NCBI RefSeq assembly: GCF_048263965.1
Contig: NZ_JBLXDO010000010.1
Coordinates: 1 to 64,000, forward strand
DNA from: Ferrimonas sp048263965
GTDB taxonomy: Bacteria; Pseudomonadota; Gammaproteobacteria; Enterobacterales; Shewanellaceae
Direction: 5' to 3'
Length of the DNA: 64,000 nucleotides
Shown: positions 1 through 7,712 of the stretch, piece by piece
How positions within the stretch are numbered: the stretch's first letter is position 1
How the letters are laid out: each line of letters starts with the position of its first letter
Position numbers and translations under genes: made by a program
The notes under the pieces: model-generated
What the model was told of the DNA's origin: nothing
The model's input: the letters and a program-made list of their open reading frames with translations, nothing else
Databases searched by the model: none

Positions 1-128
1 CCCCAAACTTGCTTCCAATCGACGACCTTGGAGATGAAGTGCTTGTACCTCTCTTGGTCAGAGAGATTGTTTACGGCAAGAATCTGCTGCTCATTCATCT
101 TGTAGGACACAAATTCACCTTGAAACAT
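1..128 (-). CDS. DUF2750-like protein, 5' part only (second integron cassette)
   Basis: This is the N-terminal part of a gene that runs off the left edge of the window. Reading leftwards from an ATG at 128 or, more likely, an ATG at 98, the protein begins MNEQQILAVNNLSDQERYKH and stays open to the edge. The wording resembles DUF2750 proteins, which are frequent integron cassette products of unknown function. The ATG at 128 lies inside the preceding attC core site, so this gene opens the second cassette of the array. The family call rests on about 33 residues and is tentative. Confidence 0.5.
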   Translation of the reverse strand, partial: MFQGEFVSYKMNEQQILAVNNLSDQERYKHFISKVVDWKQVW

Positions 129-181
129 AACGCCTCAATCAGCCGCTGCCGTAGGCGGTCGGCTGGATTGACTTGTTAGGT
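125..181 (-). repeat. attC recombination site of the first integron cassette
   Basis: Read on the minus strand, the site starts with a core-like ACCTAAC and ends with GTTATGT, which is the RYYYAAC...GTTRRRY layout of attC sites. Between them is an imperfect hairpin: CAAT pairs with ATTG, and AGCCG pairs with CGGCT, around a short CGCC-TACG-GC apex. About 57 bp long, at the short end for attC. The stop codon of the upstream nuclease-like gene (176-178) lies inside the first core site, as is common in cassettes, and the next cassette's reading frame starts in the second. Confidence 0.8.
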
Positions 182-1234
182 TCGTGGTTGAAGGCTACTA
201 ATATATTCCTCAATCCACTCATTATTAAGCTCTAGCTTTACACTCCTTCTAATGCCGCCAATAATTCCCGAAAGCTGAATAAAGGAAAAATGTTGCCTCT
301 TTATGTTTGCAACAGCTTCTCTACTATCCCATTCTCTTGCGACGAGGGAGGCTATCTGCTGAGGAAGGTCAAACTCTAGCTCGAACCAACCTTGGTCACC
401 AGGTTGAAAGTCCAGAGGTGTAAATTTCCAATTTCCTGTTTGATATCCAACTACTCGGCATTGCACTACATCTGTTTCAAATGCATGAGGTGGTAGCTCT
501 TGCTGAGTGAGAAGGTGCAAAGGCCAACGCCCTTGGAGCATGCCAAAGTAAGAGCCTTGAATCTGTTGCAGAGACTCAACTAAAGCAGTATCAATTAACT
601 CGATTCCTTCTTCTGTTAGATAGCTACGTATGTCCATATCATAGAAAGATCCTCGAATTGCATTTCTATATCTTTCTCTAACTTCTTTGACAGATTGCTT
701 CCCAAGATTAGTTAAGCACTCTGGAGTAAATTGCATAATAGCTCTAATTAGAGGTTGAATGACAGATACATTATTGTATTGGATTAAAAATATTTGATGA
801 GCTAGAGCATACTCAATTGCACCAGCTGTATAACCTGATGTAGAAAATATTGCTGAATGATAGTTAAAGCTAGGAACTTGAAGATGTTGCCCTGCTCTAC
901 GCTGAACAGTAAAGTAATTCTCCGAAATATCTTTGAGTACGCCAACAGAATTACGAGCTACGTCAATTCCAACGGGTCTATTTTCACGGTAACATTTGGC
1001 TTCAACCATTAACCTCAGTGGGTACATAAATGCTGGAGATGCAGGAAATAAAGCTAAAGCGTCAATCTGATGCCAAGAACCTCTTCCTCGAACTTCTAAT
1101 CCCGAATGCCCACCACGTAACTCTTGGCTATTAAAAACACTAGAATTTGTGAGAGTTTCATATCCCACTTTTTCTAATAAGTGAAGTATTGCCTCTTCTA
1201 ATAAGGCTCCCCTTACTTGGGAAATATTTGACAC
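176..1234 (-). CDS. PD-(D/E)XK nuclease-like protein in an integron cassette
   Basis: A 352-residue protein of unknown exact function. The N-terminal third looks like a restriction-endonuclease-type fold: a helical start (RGALLEEAILHLLEKVGYE), then HQIDALAL about residue 55 and LMVEAKCY about residue 75, giving the D...ExK spacing of PD-(D/E)XK nucleases. The C-terminal two thirds are unrecognised. It starts at GTG (cac at 1232-1234) with a good AAGGAG site about 7 bases upstream, and its TAA lies inside attC. It is visibly more AT-rich than the genes beyond 1.5 kb, which fits a captured cassette. A role in phage defence or DNA restriction is an inference from the fold and location only. Confidence 0.65.
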   Translation of the reverse strand: MSNISQVRGALLEEAILHLLEKVGYETLTNSSVFNSQELRGGHSGLEVRGRGSWHQIDALALFPASPAFMYPLRLMVEAKCYRENRPVGIDVARNSVGVLKDISENYFTVQRRAGQHLQVPSFNYHSAIFSTSGYTAGAIEYALAHQIFLIQYNNVSVIQPLIRAIMQFTPECLTNLGKQSVKEVRERYRNAIRGSFYDMDIRSYLTEEGIELIDTALVESLQQIQGSYFGMLQGRWPLHLLTQQELPPHAFETDVVQCRVVGYQTGNWKFTPLDFQPGDQGWFELEFDLPQQIASLVAREWDSREAVANIKRQHFSFIQLSGIIGGIRRSVKLELNNEWIEEYISSLQPRT

Positions 1235-1266
1235 GTATTACTCCTTGGTTACGTGTATGTATAAGA

Positions 1267-1330
1267 ACCTAACAGCTTATTATGCGGCGACTTGCCGCCT
1301 ATCACTCATTAAAATCTCGCCGCCTATCCG
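1267..1330 (-). other. Probable attI site of the integron
   Basis: On the minus strand a GTTAGGT core (1273 to 1267) marks the junction between the integron platform and its first cassette. Behind it are two direct copies of GCCGCCTATC (1294-1303 and 1319-1328), 25 bases apart, resembling the paired direct integrase-binding sites of attI. The position between a divergent cassette and intI is as expected. The core is clear; the outer boundary is my estimate. Confidence 0.65.
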
Positions 1331-1466
1331 CAGGGGGCGACATTCTCTAATCACACCAAAATCACATTAACATCATTGACTTACCGGCCAATTTACCCCT
1401 AATCGTTAAAGGCAGTTTTGAGCGTAAGGCGGATCCCGCTTGCGGAAAAGCGGATTTGACCTATAA

Positions 1467-1482
1467 CTGTATATCCATACAG
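1467..1482 (+). promoter_or_regulatory. LexA (SOS) box upstream of intI
   Basis: The sequence CTGTATATCCATACAG matches the LexA operator CTGT-N8-ACAG in both half-sites. It sits 17 bases before the intI start codon, where it would overlap promoter or initial transcribed sequence. LexA repression of integrase genes is known for class 1 and Vibrio integrons, so cassette shuffling here is probably induced by DNA damage. Confidence 0.85.
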
Positions 1483-1498
1483 TTATCGAGAGCCATCA

Positions 1499-2506
1499 AT
1501 GACATCTCCATTTCTTCAGCATCTGGCCGAGAGGATGCGCGCCATGCGATACCGTGAAAACACGGTGCGCACCTACTCACTCTGGATAAGGCGGTACATC
1601 AACTTCTGTGGTCAGAAACATCCCTCTGAGTTGGGCCACTGCGAAGCTGAGCGGTTCCTGTCCTACCTGGCTACCCAGTGCAATCTGTCACCCAGTACCC
1701 AGGCCATCGCTCTTAATGCGCTGGTGTTTCTCTATAAGGAGATCGTCAATCAGCCACTGGCACTGACATTGGAGTTCCAGCGCTCCCAACGCCAGCCCAA
1801 ACTGCCGGTGGTTCTGACCCAGTCCGAGGTGTCCGCCCTCCTGGCCAGCGCAGCGCCTCGCTACAGATTGGCCATGCAGCTGATGTATGGCAGTGGTCTT
1901 CGCAAGAGTGAGGCCTACCGCTTGAGAATCAAAGACCTCGATTTTGATTATTCCGGTATCCAAATCTGGGACAGCAAGGGTGGTAAACATCGACGCGTGA
2001 CGTTAGCCAGGGAGTTGTTCGACGCCCTAAGGTGCCAGATTTCTCGAGTACACCATCTGCTTCAGCAGGATCGTAAGCATCCGCAGTACCGTGGCGTTAA
2101 CATGCCATTCGCCCTGGCCAGAAAGTTCCCAAATGGCCCCTTTGAACTGGGGTGGCAGTTTCTCTTTCCCTCGGACACTCTGTCCCACGATCCTGACGGC
2201 GGCGCGTTAAGACGTCACCATATCCACCCATCCTGCCTTCGAAAGGCGGTGAAGATGGCAGCAAGAAAAGCCAAAATCACCAAACAGGTGACCTGCCACA
2301 CTCTGCGTCACTCTTTCGCCACTCATCTTCTGCAGAGAGGCACCGACATTCGTACCATACAGGCGCAACTGGGGCATCGGGATTTGAGGACCACACAAAT
2401 CTATACCCACGTATTGCAGATGGGAGCGGATGGCGTTCAGAGTCCACTAAGTCACTTAGGTCACAACATTGATTATGTTAGTGAACGCCAACCTATATGC
2501 CATTGA
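1499..2506 (+). CDS. intI: Integron integrase IntI (tyrosine recombinase)
   Basis: Catalyses attI x attC and attC x attC recombination to capture and shuffle cassettes. The 335-residue protein has an N-terminal SAM-like core-binding domain (about 1-90) and a catalytic domain with GSGLRKSE (first Arg), HTLRHSFATHL (His-x-x-Arg), LGHRDLRTTQIYTHV (His and nucleophile Tyr). Between boxes I and II it carries the extra IntI-specific stretch (about residues 200-245, including NGPFELGWQFLFPS and HHIHPS), which separates IntI from XerC/D. The length is normal for the family and the gene looks intact. It is divergent from the cassettes and has a LexA box directly upstream. Confidence 0.93.
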   Translation: MTSPFLQHLAERMRAMRYRENTVRTYSLWIRRYINFCGQKHPSELGHCEAERFLSYLATQCNLSPSTQAIALNALVFLYKEIVNQPLALTLEFQRSQRQPKLPVVLTQSEVSALLASAAPRYRLAMQLMYGSGLRKSEAYRLRIKDLDFDYSGIQIWDSKGGKHRRVTLARELFDALRCQISRVHHLLQQDRKHPQYRGVNMPFALARKFPNGPFELGWQFLFPSDTLSHDPDGGALRRHHIHPSCLRKAVKMAARKAKITKQVTCHTLRHSFATHLLQRGTDIRTIQAQLGHRDLRTTQIYTHVLQMGADGVQSPLSHLGHNIDYVSERQPICH

Positions 2507-2891
2507 AAACATTGGACTAACACTTTGATAACCCACTGTGTTTGGGCACAGCTCCGCCGTTTCGGCAACCTGTTCGAAGGTGCTGAAAACTAAGGAATTA
2601 GTCGGGTTGTGAGGGGTTACTCTACCCCAGTGGTAAGAGTTAAACAATTTGCTGGATCAAACTCTTGAATCATATGGGCCAAAGCGGACTGTCGTTGGCA
2701 TTGTGTGCGGCCTAAGCTCCTGGACGGCGCCAGAGTGACCACTCCCCGGTCAATAGCCTGGAGGATGAAAAAGTTCTTGGGTTATTTTATTGTGTCGCTG
2801 CCAGAAGCAGCTCTTCATTCTATTGAGCGGTTCTTGTTTATGGTCAACCCACACTATTTTTTATCTGGGCATCAAGGTGAGAATGAACAAC
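2507..2891. other. Gap downstream of intI with no recognisable gene
   Basis: About 385 bases between intI and the nrfA terminator. Short open frames exist on both strands but none has a convincing ribosome site, conserved motif or codon pattern. A small GGGGT/ACCCC hairpin lies near 2612-2630. It may hold decayed remnants of an insertion, but I could not identify one. Confidence 0.4.
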
Positions 2892-2939
2892 AAAAAAGGC
2901 ACCCCTTCCGTCAGAAGACGAATATACAGAAGGGATGCC
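2892..2939 (-). terminator. Rho-independent terminator downstream of nrfA
   Basis: On the minus strand GGCATCCCTTC (2939-2929) pairs with GAAGGGGTGCC (2908-2898), with one G-U pair, followed by TTTTTT (2897-2892). The loop is about 20 bases. It lies about 120 bases past the nrfA stop. Confidence 0.65.
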
Positions 2940-2960
2940 ATGGCCTTAAGAACGGCGAGC

Positions 2961-2988
2961 CTGTATTTCAAATTTTTCTGAAATACAG
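2961..2988. repeat. Perfect 10-bp inverted repeat
   Basis: CTGTATTTCA and TGAAATACAG are exact reverse complements separated by 8 AT-rich bases. It lies between the nrfA stop and the terminator. It could be a 3' stabilising stem-loop or a second transcription stop; its role is unknown. Confidence 0.6.
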
Positions 2989-3057
2989 TGACGGCAGCAT
3001 TGGGATGAGATGAATTCCGGAGCCGAAACTCCAGCCTACTCTGCCGTCGCGCTTACC

Positions 3058-4770
3058 TTACTTCTTAAGCTCGTGTGGCCACTCTTTCTCTACACGCTCA
3101 GAGATAAACTTGGCCTTATCAGTTTTCATCTTCTCCAGGTCGAGACCAGCCAGAGGTTGTGCCTCAGCTTTGGTGTCTACCGCGGTAATGTCGAAGACAT
3201 AGTCCGGATCATACTTCGCCAGCAGGGCATCCGCCTCTACCAGGGCTGTATCGATGATGCCGTTGGATTTCTCCAGCAAGCGAACCGCTTCCGCCTTGTT
3301 GTGGGCGTGGATACCGTGAGACGCAGTGGCGCTGTCCCAGAACCATTGAGCGTTGCGGATCTTGGTCAGCAGGCTGTTCATCTCACCGGCCAGTTCATTG
3401 CCCGCTTTCAGCGCGCCTTCGTAGCTGGCTTTCGCCTCACCGATGGTCTTGCCCTCTTTGAGGCCTTCTACACCGTTGGCAGACCAGATGGCCTGGGCCT
3501 TGAAGTGCAGTTCGGTCAGACGAGCATCGGTGCCGTTGGCGCCAAAGCGCAGAGCCTTGATCTCGTCCTTGCGACCACTGAGGATGGTCTCGAAGGTATC
3601 GGGGTTGTGACAACCCTGACAGCTGCTGGGCAGCCTGGCCGCATCGAAGCGAACGTTGTGGTTAGAGTACTCAACACCGTCGTCGTTGGTGGACTTGGGC
3701 ATGTGACAGGTAACACAGCTGAAGTCCAGGTGGCCAGACATCACGTGGCTGGTACGGTCGGCCAGGTTTTCGTACTCGGGGTGCTGAGTCTTCAGGCTGG
3801 GCGCGCCGGAGATGGCATTGGTCCAGTCCTTGAAGCCGATGGAGTCGAAGTAAGCCAGCTGAGCTTCGGCGGAAAAGCCGTCATACAGGCCATCGTCGCC
3901 GGCGTAACCCGCTTGTGAGGCGTAGTCAGTCTTCACACCGGGCACCCAGAAGTCCCAGGGGTATTTCACCTTCTTGTGGTCGGTGCCATCGAAGTAGTAT
4001 TCGACGTGACACTGGGCACACACCTGGCTGCCCTGCTCAGCGGCATCCTGAGCACCGAAGGTAAGACCGACAGTGGTCATGGCCCGGTCGGTATAGGGGC
4101 GGGACAGGCGCAGCTGGTCTTCACCCAGCTCATGGCAGTCGGCACAGCCAATAGTGCTGGCCATCTCATGGCCCCAGGTGGACCAGGAGTTGTCGGTGAA
4201 GTTGGCTTCACCAATCTCATCGTACATTCTGGCCAGGTCCGGAGATTTACAGGACCAGCAACTGGCCGCCATGGCTTCGCCCTGAACGGCACCGTCGACG
4301 ATCATCGGGCTGCCGGTGCGCAGCGAGGAGATCACATCCGTCAGCGCAAAGTGGTGACCACGGGCGCGATTGTAGTCTTTGGCAAAGCCGTAGCCCGCCC
4401 AGGTCACGACCAGATTGGGGTTATCTTCCAGAAGATCGGTCACGCCCTCTTCCGGCGTATTTTCTTCGGTTTTGGCCCAGGAGGCGTGCTGATCCGGGAA
4501 GCTCTCGGCCCAGTTATCACTGTTGTAGAAGTCAACGGCACCCGTTGGTGGAATCATTTCGCAGGTGTTGGTGTCGGTGTTCAGCACTGTGCCCTCACCG
4601 CACTCCACCGCCGGTGGCGGTTCTACCGGAACCACTTCACAGACATTGGTTTCGGTGTTAAGGACAGAGCCCTCACCACATTCAACGTTTACAACCGTAG
4701 TATCATCGTCATCACAACCGACAAGCACCGCCGATACGGCAACTGCAACAAGCAACTTATTAATTTTCAT
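3058..4770 (-). CDS. nrfA: Ammonia-forming cytochrome c nitrite reductase NrfA, lipoprotein variant
   Basis: Reduces nitrite to ammonium in the periplasm, a terminal step of respiratory nitrite ammonification. The 570-residue protein carries the hallmark active-site heme motif CWSCK and four ordinary heme sites CADCH, CAQCH, CVTCH and CQGCH. Other family landmarks are NRARGHHFALTDV (active-site Arg), CAQCHVEYYF (active-site Tyr) and QHPEYE (active-site His). Unusually, it begins with a lipobox (VLVGC, Cys19) followed by DDDD, instead of a cleavable Sec peptide. Next come two copies of a cysteine repeat, CGEGxVLNTxTNxCE, before the catalytic domain. Asp at +2 would keep it on the inner membrane by the E. 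coli rule. The second of two adjacent ATGs suits AGGG spacing best. No nrfBCD genes follow, as in Shewanella. Confidence 0.9.
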   Translation of the reverse strand: MKINKLLVAVAVSAVLVGCDDDDTTVVNVECGEGSVLNTETNVCEVVPVEPPPAVECGEGTVLNTDTNTCEMIPPTGAVDFYNSDNWAESFPDQHASWAKTEENTPEEGVTDLLEDNPNLVVTWAGYGFAKDYNRARGHHFALTDVISSLRTGSPMIVDGAVQGEAMAASCWSCKSPDLARMYDEIGEANFTDNSWSTWGHEMASTIGCADCHELGEDQLRLSRPYTDRAMTTVGLTFGAQDAAEQGSQVCAQCHVEYYFDGTDHKKVKYPWDFWVPGVKTDYASQAGYAGDDGLYDGFSAEAQLAYFDSIGFKDWTNAISGAPSLKTQHPEYENLADRTSHVMSGHLDFSCVTCHMPKSTNDDGVEYSNHNVRFDAARLPSSCQGCHNPDTFETILSGRKDEIKALRFGANGTDARLTELHFKAQAIWSANGVEGLKEGKTIGEAKASYEGALKAGNELAGEMNSLLTKIRNAQWFWDSATASHGIHAHNKAEAVRLLEKSNGIIDTALVEADALLAKYDPDYVFDITAVDTKAEAQPLAGLDLEKMKTDKAKFISERVEKEWPHELKK

Positions 4771-4827
4771 CATTTCCCTCTGAAAACTTTTTAGAGTGAG
4801 TTGCAACGGGCCCATTGCGTTAAAGAT

Positions 4828-4844
4828 TTAATCACCGCGATTAA
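4828..4844. promoter_or_regulatory. AT-rich dyad in the nrfA leader
   Basis: TTAATC-ACCGC-GATTAA is a perfect 6-bp inverted repeat about 60 bases upstream of the nrfA start. It does not match FNR or CRP consensus closely; it may be an operator or a weak hairpin. The factor is unknown. Confidence 0.35.
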
Positions 4845-4903
4845 TAAAACAGCAATGCCAGATCTTTGCGTTTATTTAAAAATGTGAACAAGATATTATC
4901 AAA

Positions 4904-4919
4904 TACCCCTTTGGGAGTA
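4904..4919 (-). promoter_or_regulatory. NarP/NarL-type 7-2-7 site upstream of nrfA
   Basis: TACCCCT-TT-GGGAGTA is an inverted pair of NarL/NarP heptamers (consensus TACYYMT-N2-AKRRGTA) with one mismatch, 134 bases before the nrfA start codon. NarP binds only this 7-2-7 arrangement in E. coli and activates nrfA there. Another heptamer-like ATGGGTA lies about 20 bases further upstream of nrfA, near 4934-4943. This supports nitrate/nitrite-responsive control. Confidence 0.6.
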
Positions 4920-5121
4920 CCACTTTATAGGTATATGGGTATTGACCAAATAAACAAATACCGTTCGACAATATTTTATTCCCCCCATGAACAAAATCGC
5001 GCAAGATTGAATTCATCCAAAAAACAAATTTGTTTTGGCCGCGCCAATCCAATATATGAATGACTAATAATTTCTCTATGTTCTAACCATAGAAGAAATA
5101 ATAATAGATATCTCGACGAAC

Positions 5122-5135
5122 ATGATTTAAATCAT
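5122..5135. promoter_or_regulatory. FNR-like palindrome
   Basis: ATGATTTAAATCAT keeps the TGAT-N4-ATCA core of the FNR site TTGAT-N4-ATCAA. It lies about 355 bases from the nrfA start, far for direct activation unless the leader is long. The 4774-5282 intergenic region is AT-rich and has no convincing gene. Confidence 0.4.
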
Positions 5136-5318
5136 TACCCTGGCGCATGCAATTATCAGTAATAACCACAAAATGTTCGACCTGAACAATGAGGTTATTC
5201 GACACAGGAGCACAACACTGTCGGCAAAAAGGGAAAAGTAAAAACAACGGTAGGCGATGAGCGGGCAGAGGGGGCCCGCTCGGTGCCAGTCCAGTTGTCG
5301 CTACCCGGCATTCAGGCT

Positions 5319-5684
5319 TTAGAGGTGAACCTCCACGGCCGTTCTGTCCCGCTTGGGCAGCGAGCGTACGACCAGGGCGTGGGAGTTGTCGATCATTCGC
5401 TCTATTTCGCCATTGGGAATGGAGCCATCCAGAATCACCGTATTCCAGTGTTTCTTATTCATGTGATACCCGGGAATCACCGCATCGAAGATGTCTCTCA
5501 GCGCCAGGGCTTCATCGGGGTCACATTTGAGGTTCATCCAGTAGTGGCGCCTATCCTGGCTGAGTGCCAGGGTGGCGAACATCTTGCCCTTTACCTTAAA
5601 TACCGCCACCTCTGGCCCGAACGGGGTGTCCAGTAAGCAGCAGGGGCGTGCCAGCAGGTAGGATTTGACCTGTTGTTGGTCCAT
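5319..5684 (-). CDS. MmcQ/YjbR family protein
   Basis: A 121-residue small cytosolic protein of the MmcQ/YjbR (CyaY-like, double-wing) family. Typical pieces are the N-terminal PFGPEVAVFKVKGKMFA, then NLKCDPDEALALRD, the conserved YHMNKKHWNTVILDG, and a basic C-terminus. Members resemble DNA-binding folds but no function is established. The ATG at 5684 is preferred to the GTG at 5690 because GGAGG lies 5 bases before it. The next gene upstream ends less than 20 bases away, so the two may be cotranscribed. Confidence 0.8.
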   Translation of the reverse strand: MDQQQVKSYLLARPCCLLDTPFGPEVAVFKVKGKMFATLALSQDRRHYWMNLKCDPDEALALRDIFDAVIPGYHMNKKHWNTVILDGSIPNGEIERMIDNSHALVVRSLPKRDRTAVEVHL

Positions 5685-5701
5685 GATCACCTCCGCTGTG
5701 G

Positions 5702-6136
5702 TTAGGAAAGGTTTTGCTGATGGCGACGGATCGCAGCCACCACTTCATCTGGGTTATCGGTACCCAGGCGGATTATCTTACCGCAATGCAGCCTGAGCTC
5801 GACGGCATAGTGGCCCGAGACCTGGTATACCCAGCCACTGCGCCCCAGATGAACCGGCCATCGGCCATCTTCACTTCGTGCGATCACCGATACCTGGTCA
5901 ATTTCTGATAGAGAGAGTTGCCGACGCCACACCCGGGGGCCGAAGTACCAGCGAACGAAAGCGGGATGCACTTCGATGGTCAGGGAGCTGAGCATGGCTC
6001 CAACCATGAGTACCAGAGTAGAAAGCAGCAGAACAGGTAAGCTGTCACAGCCTGCCCACCACAGTGTGATCAACAGGGCGGTGAGCCCCGACACCATCAT
6101 GCCGCTGAATTGAGTCCGTCGATATAGTGCGCCCAC
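5702..6136 (-). CDS. Predicted inner-membrane protein of unknown function
   Basis: A 144-residue protein with two adjacent hydrophobic segments (about residues 10-28 and 33-50) followed by a soluble beta-rich region. That region contains RWYFGPRVWRRQLSLSEID and ends in a basic helix, which resembles bacterial PH-like or YdbT-like small membrane proteins. It starts at GTG 6136 after a GGGAGAG site. It is transcribed toward the MmcQ/YjbR gene. No specific function can be assigned. Confidence 0.6.
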   Translation of the reverse strand: MGALYRRTQFSGMMVSGLTALLITLWWAGCDSLPVLLLSTLVLMVGAMLSSLTIEVHPAFVRWYFGPRVWRRQLSLSEIDQVSVIARSEDGRWPVHLGRSGWVYQVSGHYAVELRLHCGKIIRLGTDNPDEVVAAIRRHQQNLS

Positions 6137-6334
6137 ACACTGCTCTCCCTGAGACTGACGCCAATCTCCATGCTAGAGAAAGGATCGAACCTCAATCTTG
6201 ATCCTGAGCAGAATCTGGGGCGCTTTATCGAATATTTATCGATTTTAGTCCTGCTAAAGTGTGCGAAAAGCAGATGTTGCCGTCCCTGACACCAAAAGAA
6301 CAAACACACGCACACGCAAGGCTAAAGAGGCGCA

Positions 6335-7603
6335 TCAGTCGCTGAGGCCCACCTCCATCGCCCTGACCACCTGGCGAAGCTGTGTCGCATCCATGATGTA
6401 GGGCGGCATGATGTACACCAGACGACCGAAGGGACGGATCCAGACGCCCTGCTCCACAAACACCTTCTGAATCTCGGCAACGTGCACCGGTTCATGGGTT
6501 TCCACCACCCCGATGGCGCCAAGCCAGCGCACCGATTTCACCTTCTCCAGCTCCGTCAGGGGCGGCAAAAGCTCCGCCAGATGCGTTTCAATCTGCGCCA
6601 CTTGGTTTTGCCAGTGCCCTTCGCCAATCAGCGTCAGGCTGGCGTTGGCCACGGCGCAGGCCAGGGGGTTACCCATAAAGGTGGGGCCATGCATGAAGCA
6701 CCCCGCCGCACCGGAGCAGACGGTGTCGGCCACATGCTTGGTGGTCAGGGTGGCCGCCAGGGTCATGTAGCCTCCGGTCAGCGCCTTGCCCAGACAGAGG
6801 ATATCCGGGCTGATTCCCGCATGCTCGCAAGCAAACAGCTTGCCGGTGCGGCCAAAACCGGTGGCAATCTCATCGCAGATCAGCAGCACCCCATGCTGGT
6901 CACACAGCTGGCGAACCTGCCGCAGGAACTCGGGATGATAGAAGCGCATCCCCCCGGCCCCCTGGACTATGGGCTCGAGAATGACCGCGGCCAACTGCTG
7001 ATGGCTGGCCATGAACTTGTTGCGGAAGTCGCTGAAGTCGTCCGGGTTCCAGGGGTCGAAGAAGCCGCCCTCGGGAGAGTCGGCAAAGATGTGCTCCGGC
7101 AGAAACCCCTTATAGAGGCTGTGCATGGAGTTATCCGGATCGGTCACCGACATGGCAGCAAAAGTGTCGCCATGGTAGCCGTGGCGCAGAGTCAGGAACT
7201 TGGCCCGACGCTCCCCCTTGGCGGCCCAGTACTGCAGGGCCATCTTCAGTGCCACTTCCACCGACACCGAACCCGAATCTGCCAGGAACACCTTCTCCAG
7301 AGGCTCAGGCGTCATCGCCACCAGCTTGCGACACAGCTCCACCGCCGGCTTGTGGGTGATGCCACCAAACATCACGTGGGACATCTGCTCCAGCTGGGCG
7401 GCGGCCGCCTGGTTCAGCTCAGGGTGGTTGTAGCCGTGGATGGCCGACCACCAGGAGGACATGCCATCGATCAGCCGTCGCCCATCCTCCAGAGTCAGCT
7501 CCACCCCGTCGGCGCGGGTCACCGGGTAACAAGGCAAGGGGTCCAGTGTGGAGGTGTAGGGGTGCCAGACATGGTCTTGGTCAAACTGAATGTCGATGGT
7601 CAT
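6335..7603 (-). CDS. bioA: Adenosylmethionine-8-amino-7-oxononanoate aminotransferase
   Basis: PLP-dependent class III aminotransferase that converts KAPA to DAPA using S-adenosylmethionine as amino donor, the third committed step of biotin synthesis. The 422-residue protein has the expected start DQDHVWHPYTS, a substrate region GMSSWWSAIHGYNHPE, the Asp that holds PLP (LLICDEIATGFGRTG) and the Schiff-base lysine in LCLGKALTGGYM. Length is normal. It is divergent from bioBFCD across a 110-base promoter region, the classic enterobacterial arrangement. Confidence 0.97.
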   Translation of the reverse strand: MTIDIQFDQDHVWHPYTSTLDPLPCYPVTRADGVELTLEDGRRLIDGMSSWWSAIHGYNHPELNQAAAAQLEQMSHVMFGGITHKPAVELCRKLVAMTPEPLEKVFLADSGSVSVEVALKMALQYWAAKGERRAKFLTLRHGYHGDTFAAMSVTDPDNSMHSLYKGFLPEHIFADSPEGGFFDPWNPDDFSDFRNKFMASHQQLAAVILEPIVQGAGGMRFYHPEFLRQVRQLCDQHGVLLICDEIATGFGRTGKLFACEHAGISPDILCLGKALTGGYMTLAATLTTKHVADTVCSGAAGCFMHGPTFMGNPLACAVANASLTLIGEGHWQNQVAQIETHLAELLPPLTELEKVKSVRWLGAIGVVETHEPVHVAEIQKVFVEQGVWIRPFGRLVYIMPPYIMDATQLRQVVRAMEVGLSD

Positions 7604-7615
7604 TTTTTAATCAAT

Positions 7616-7669
7616 AGTCAATGGTTAAACCTGTTGTTGGTTGACAGTCTATCGGCTTGGATTAGACTA
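7616..7669. promoter_or_regulatory. bioA/bioB divergent promoter with a BirA-operator-like dyad
   Basis: For bioB a sigma70-type promoter is visible: TTGACA (7641-7646), 16 bases, TAGACT (7663-7668). Overlapping its -35 is a degenerate dyad AGTCAATG-N15-GGTTGACA (7616-7646). The right half matches the BirA half-site GGTTTACA in 7 of 8 positions, the left half more weakly. BirA repression is therefore plausible but not certain. Confidence 0.45.
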
Positions 7670-7712
7670 GCCAAGCATTTACCTATAACCACATACAGAT
7701 TGGGGAGCCGCC

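Noticed and set aside
2705..3013. Frame of 102 codons downstream of intI
   Set aside because: No ribosome site, atypical composition, and it crosses the nrfA terminator hairpin.
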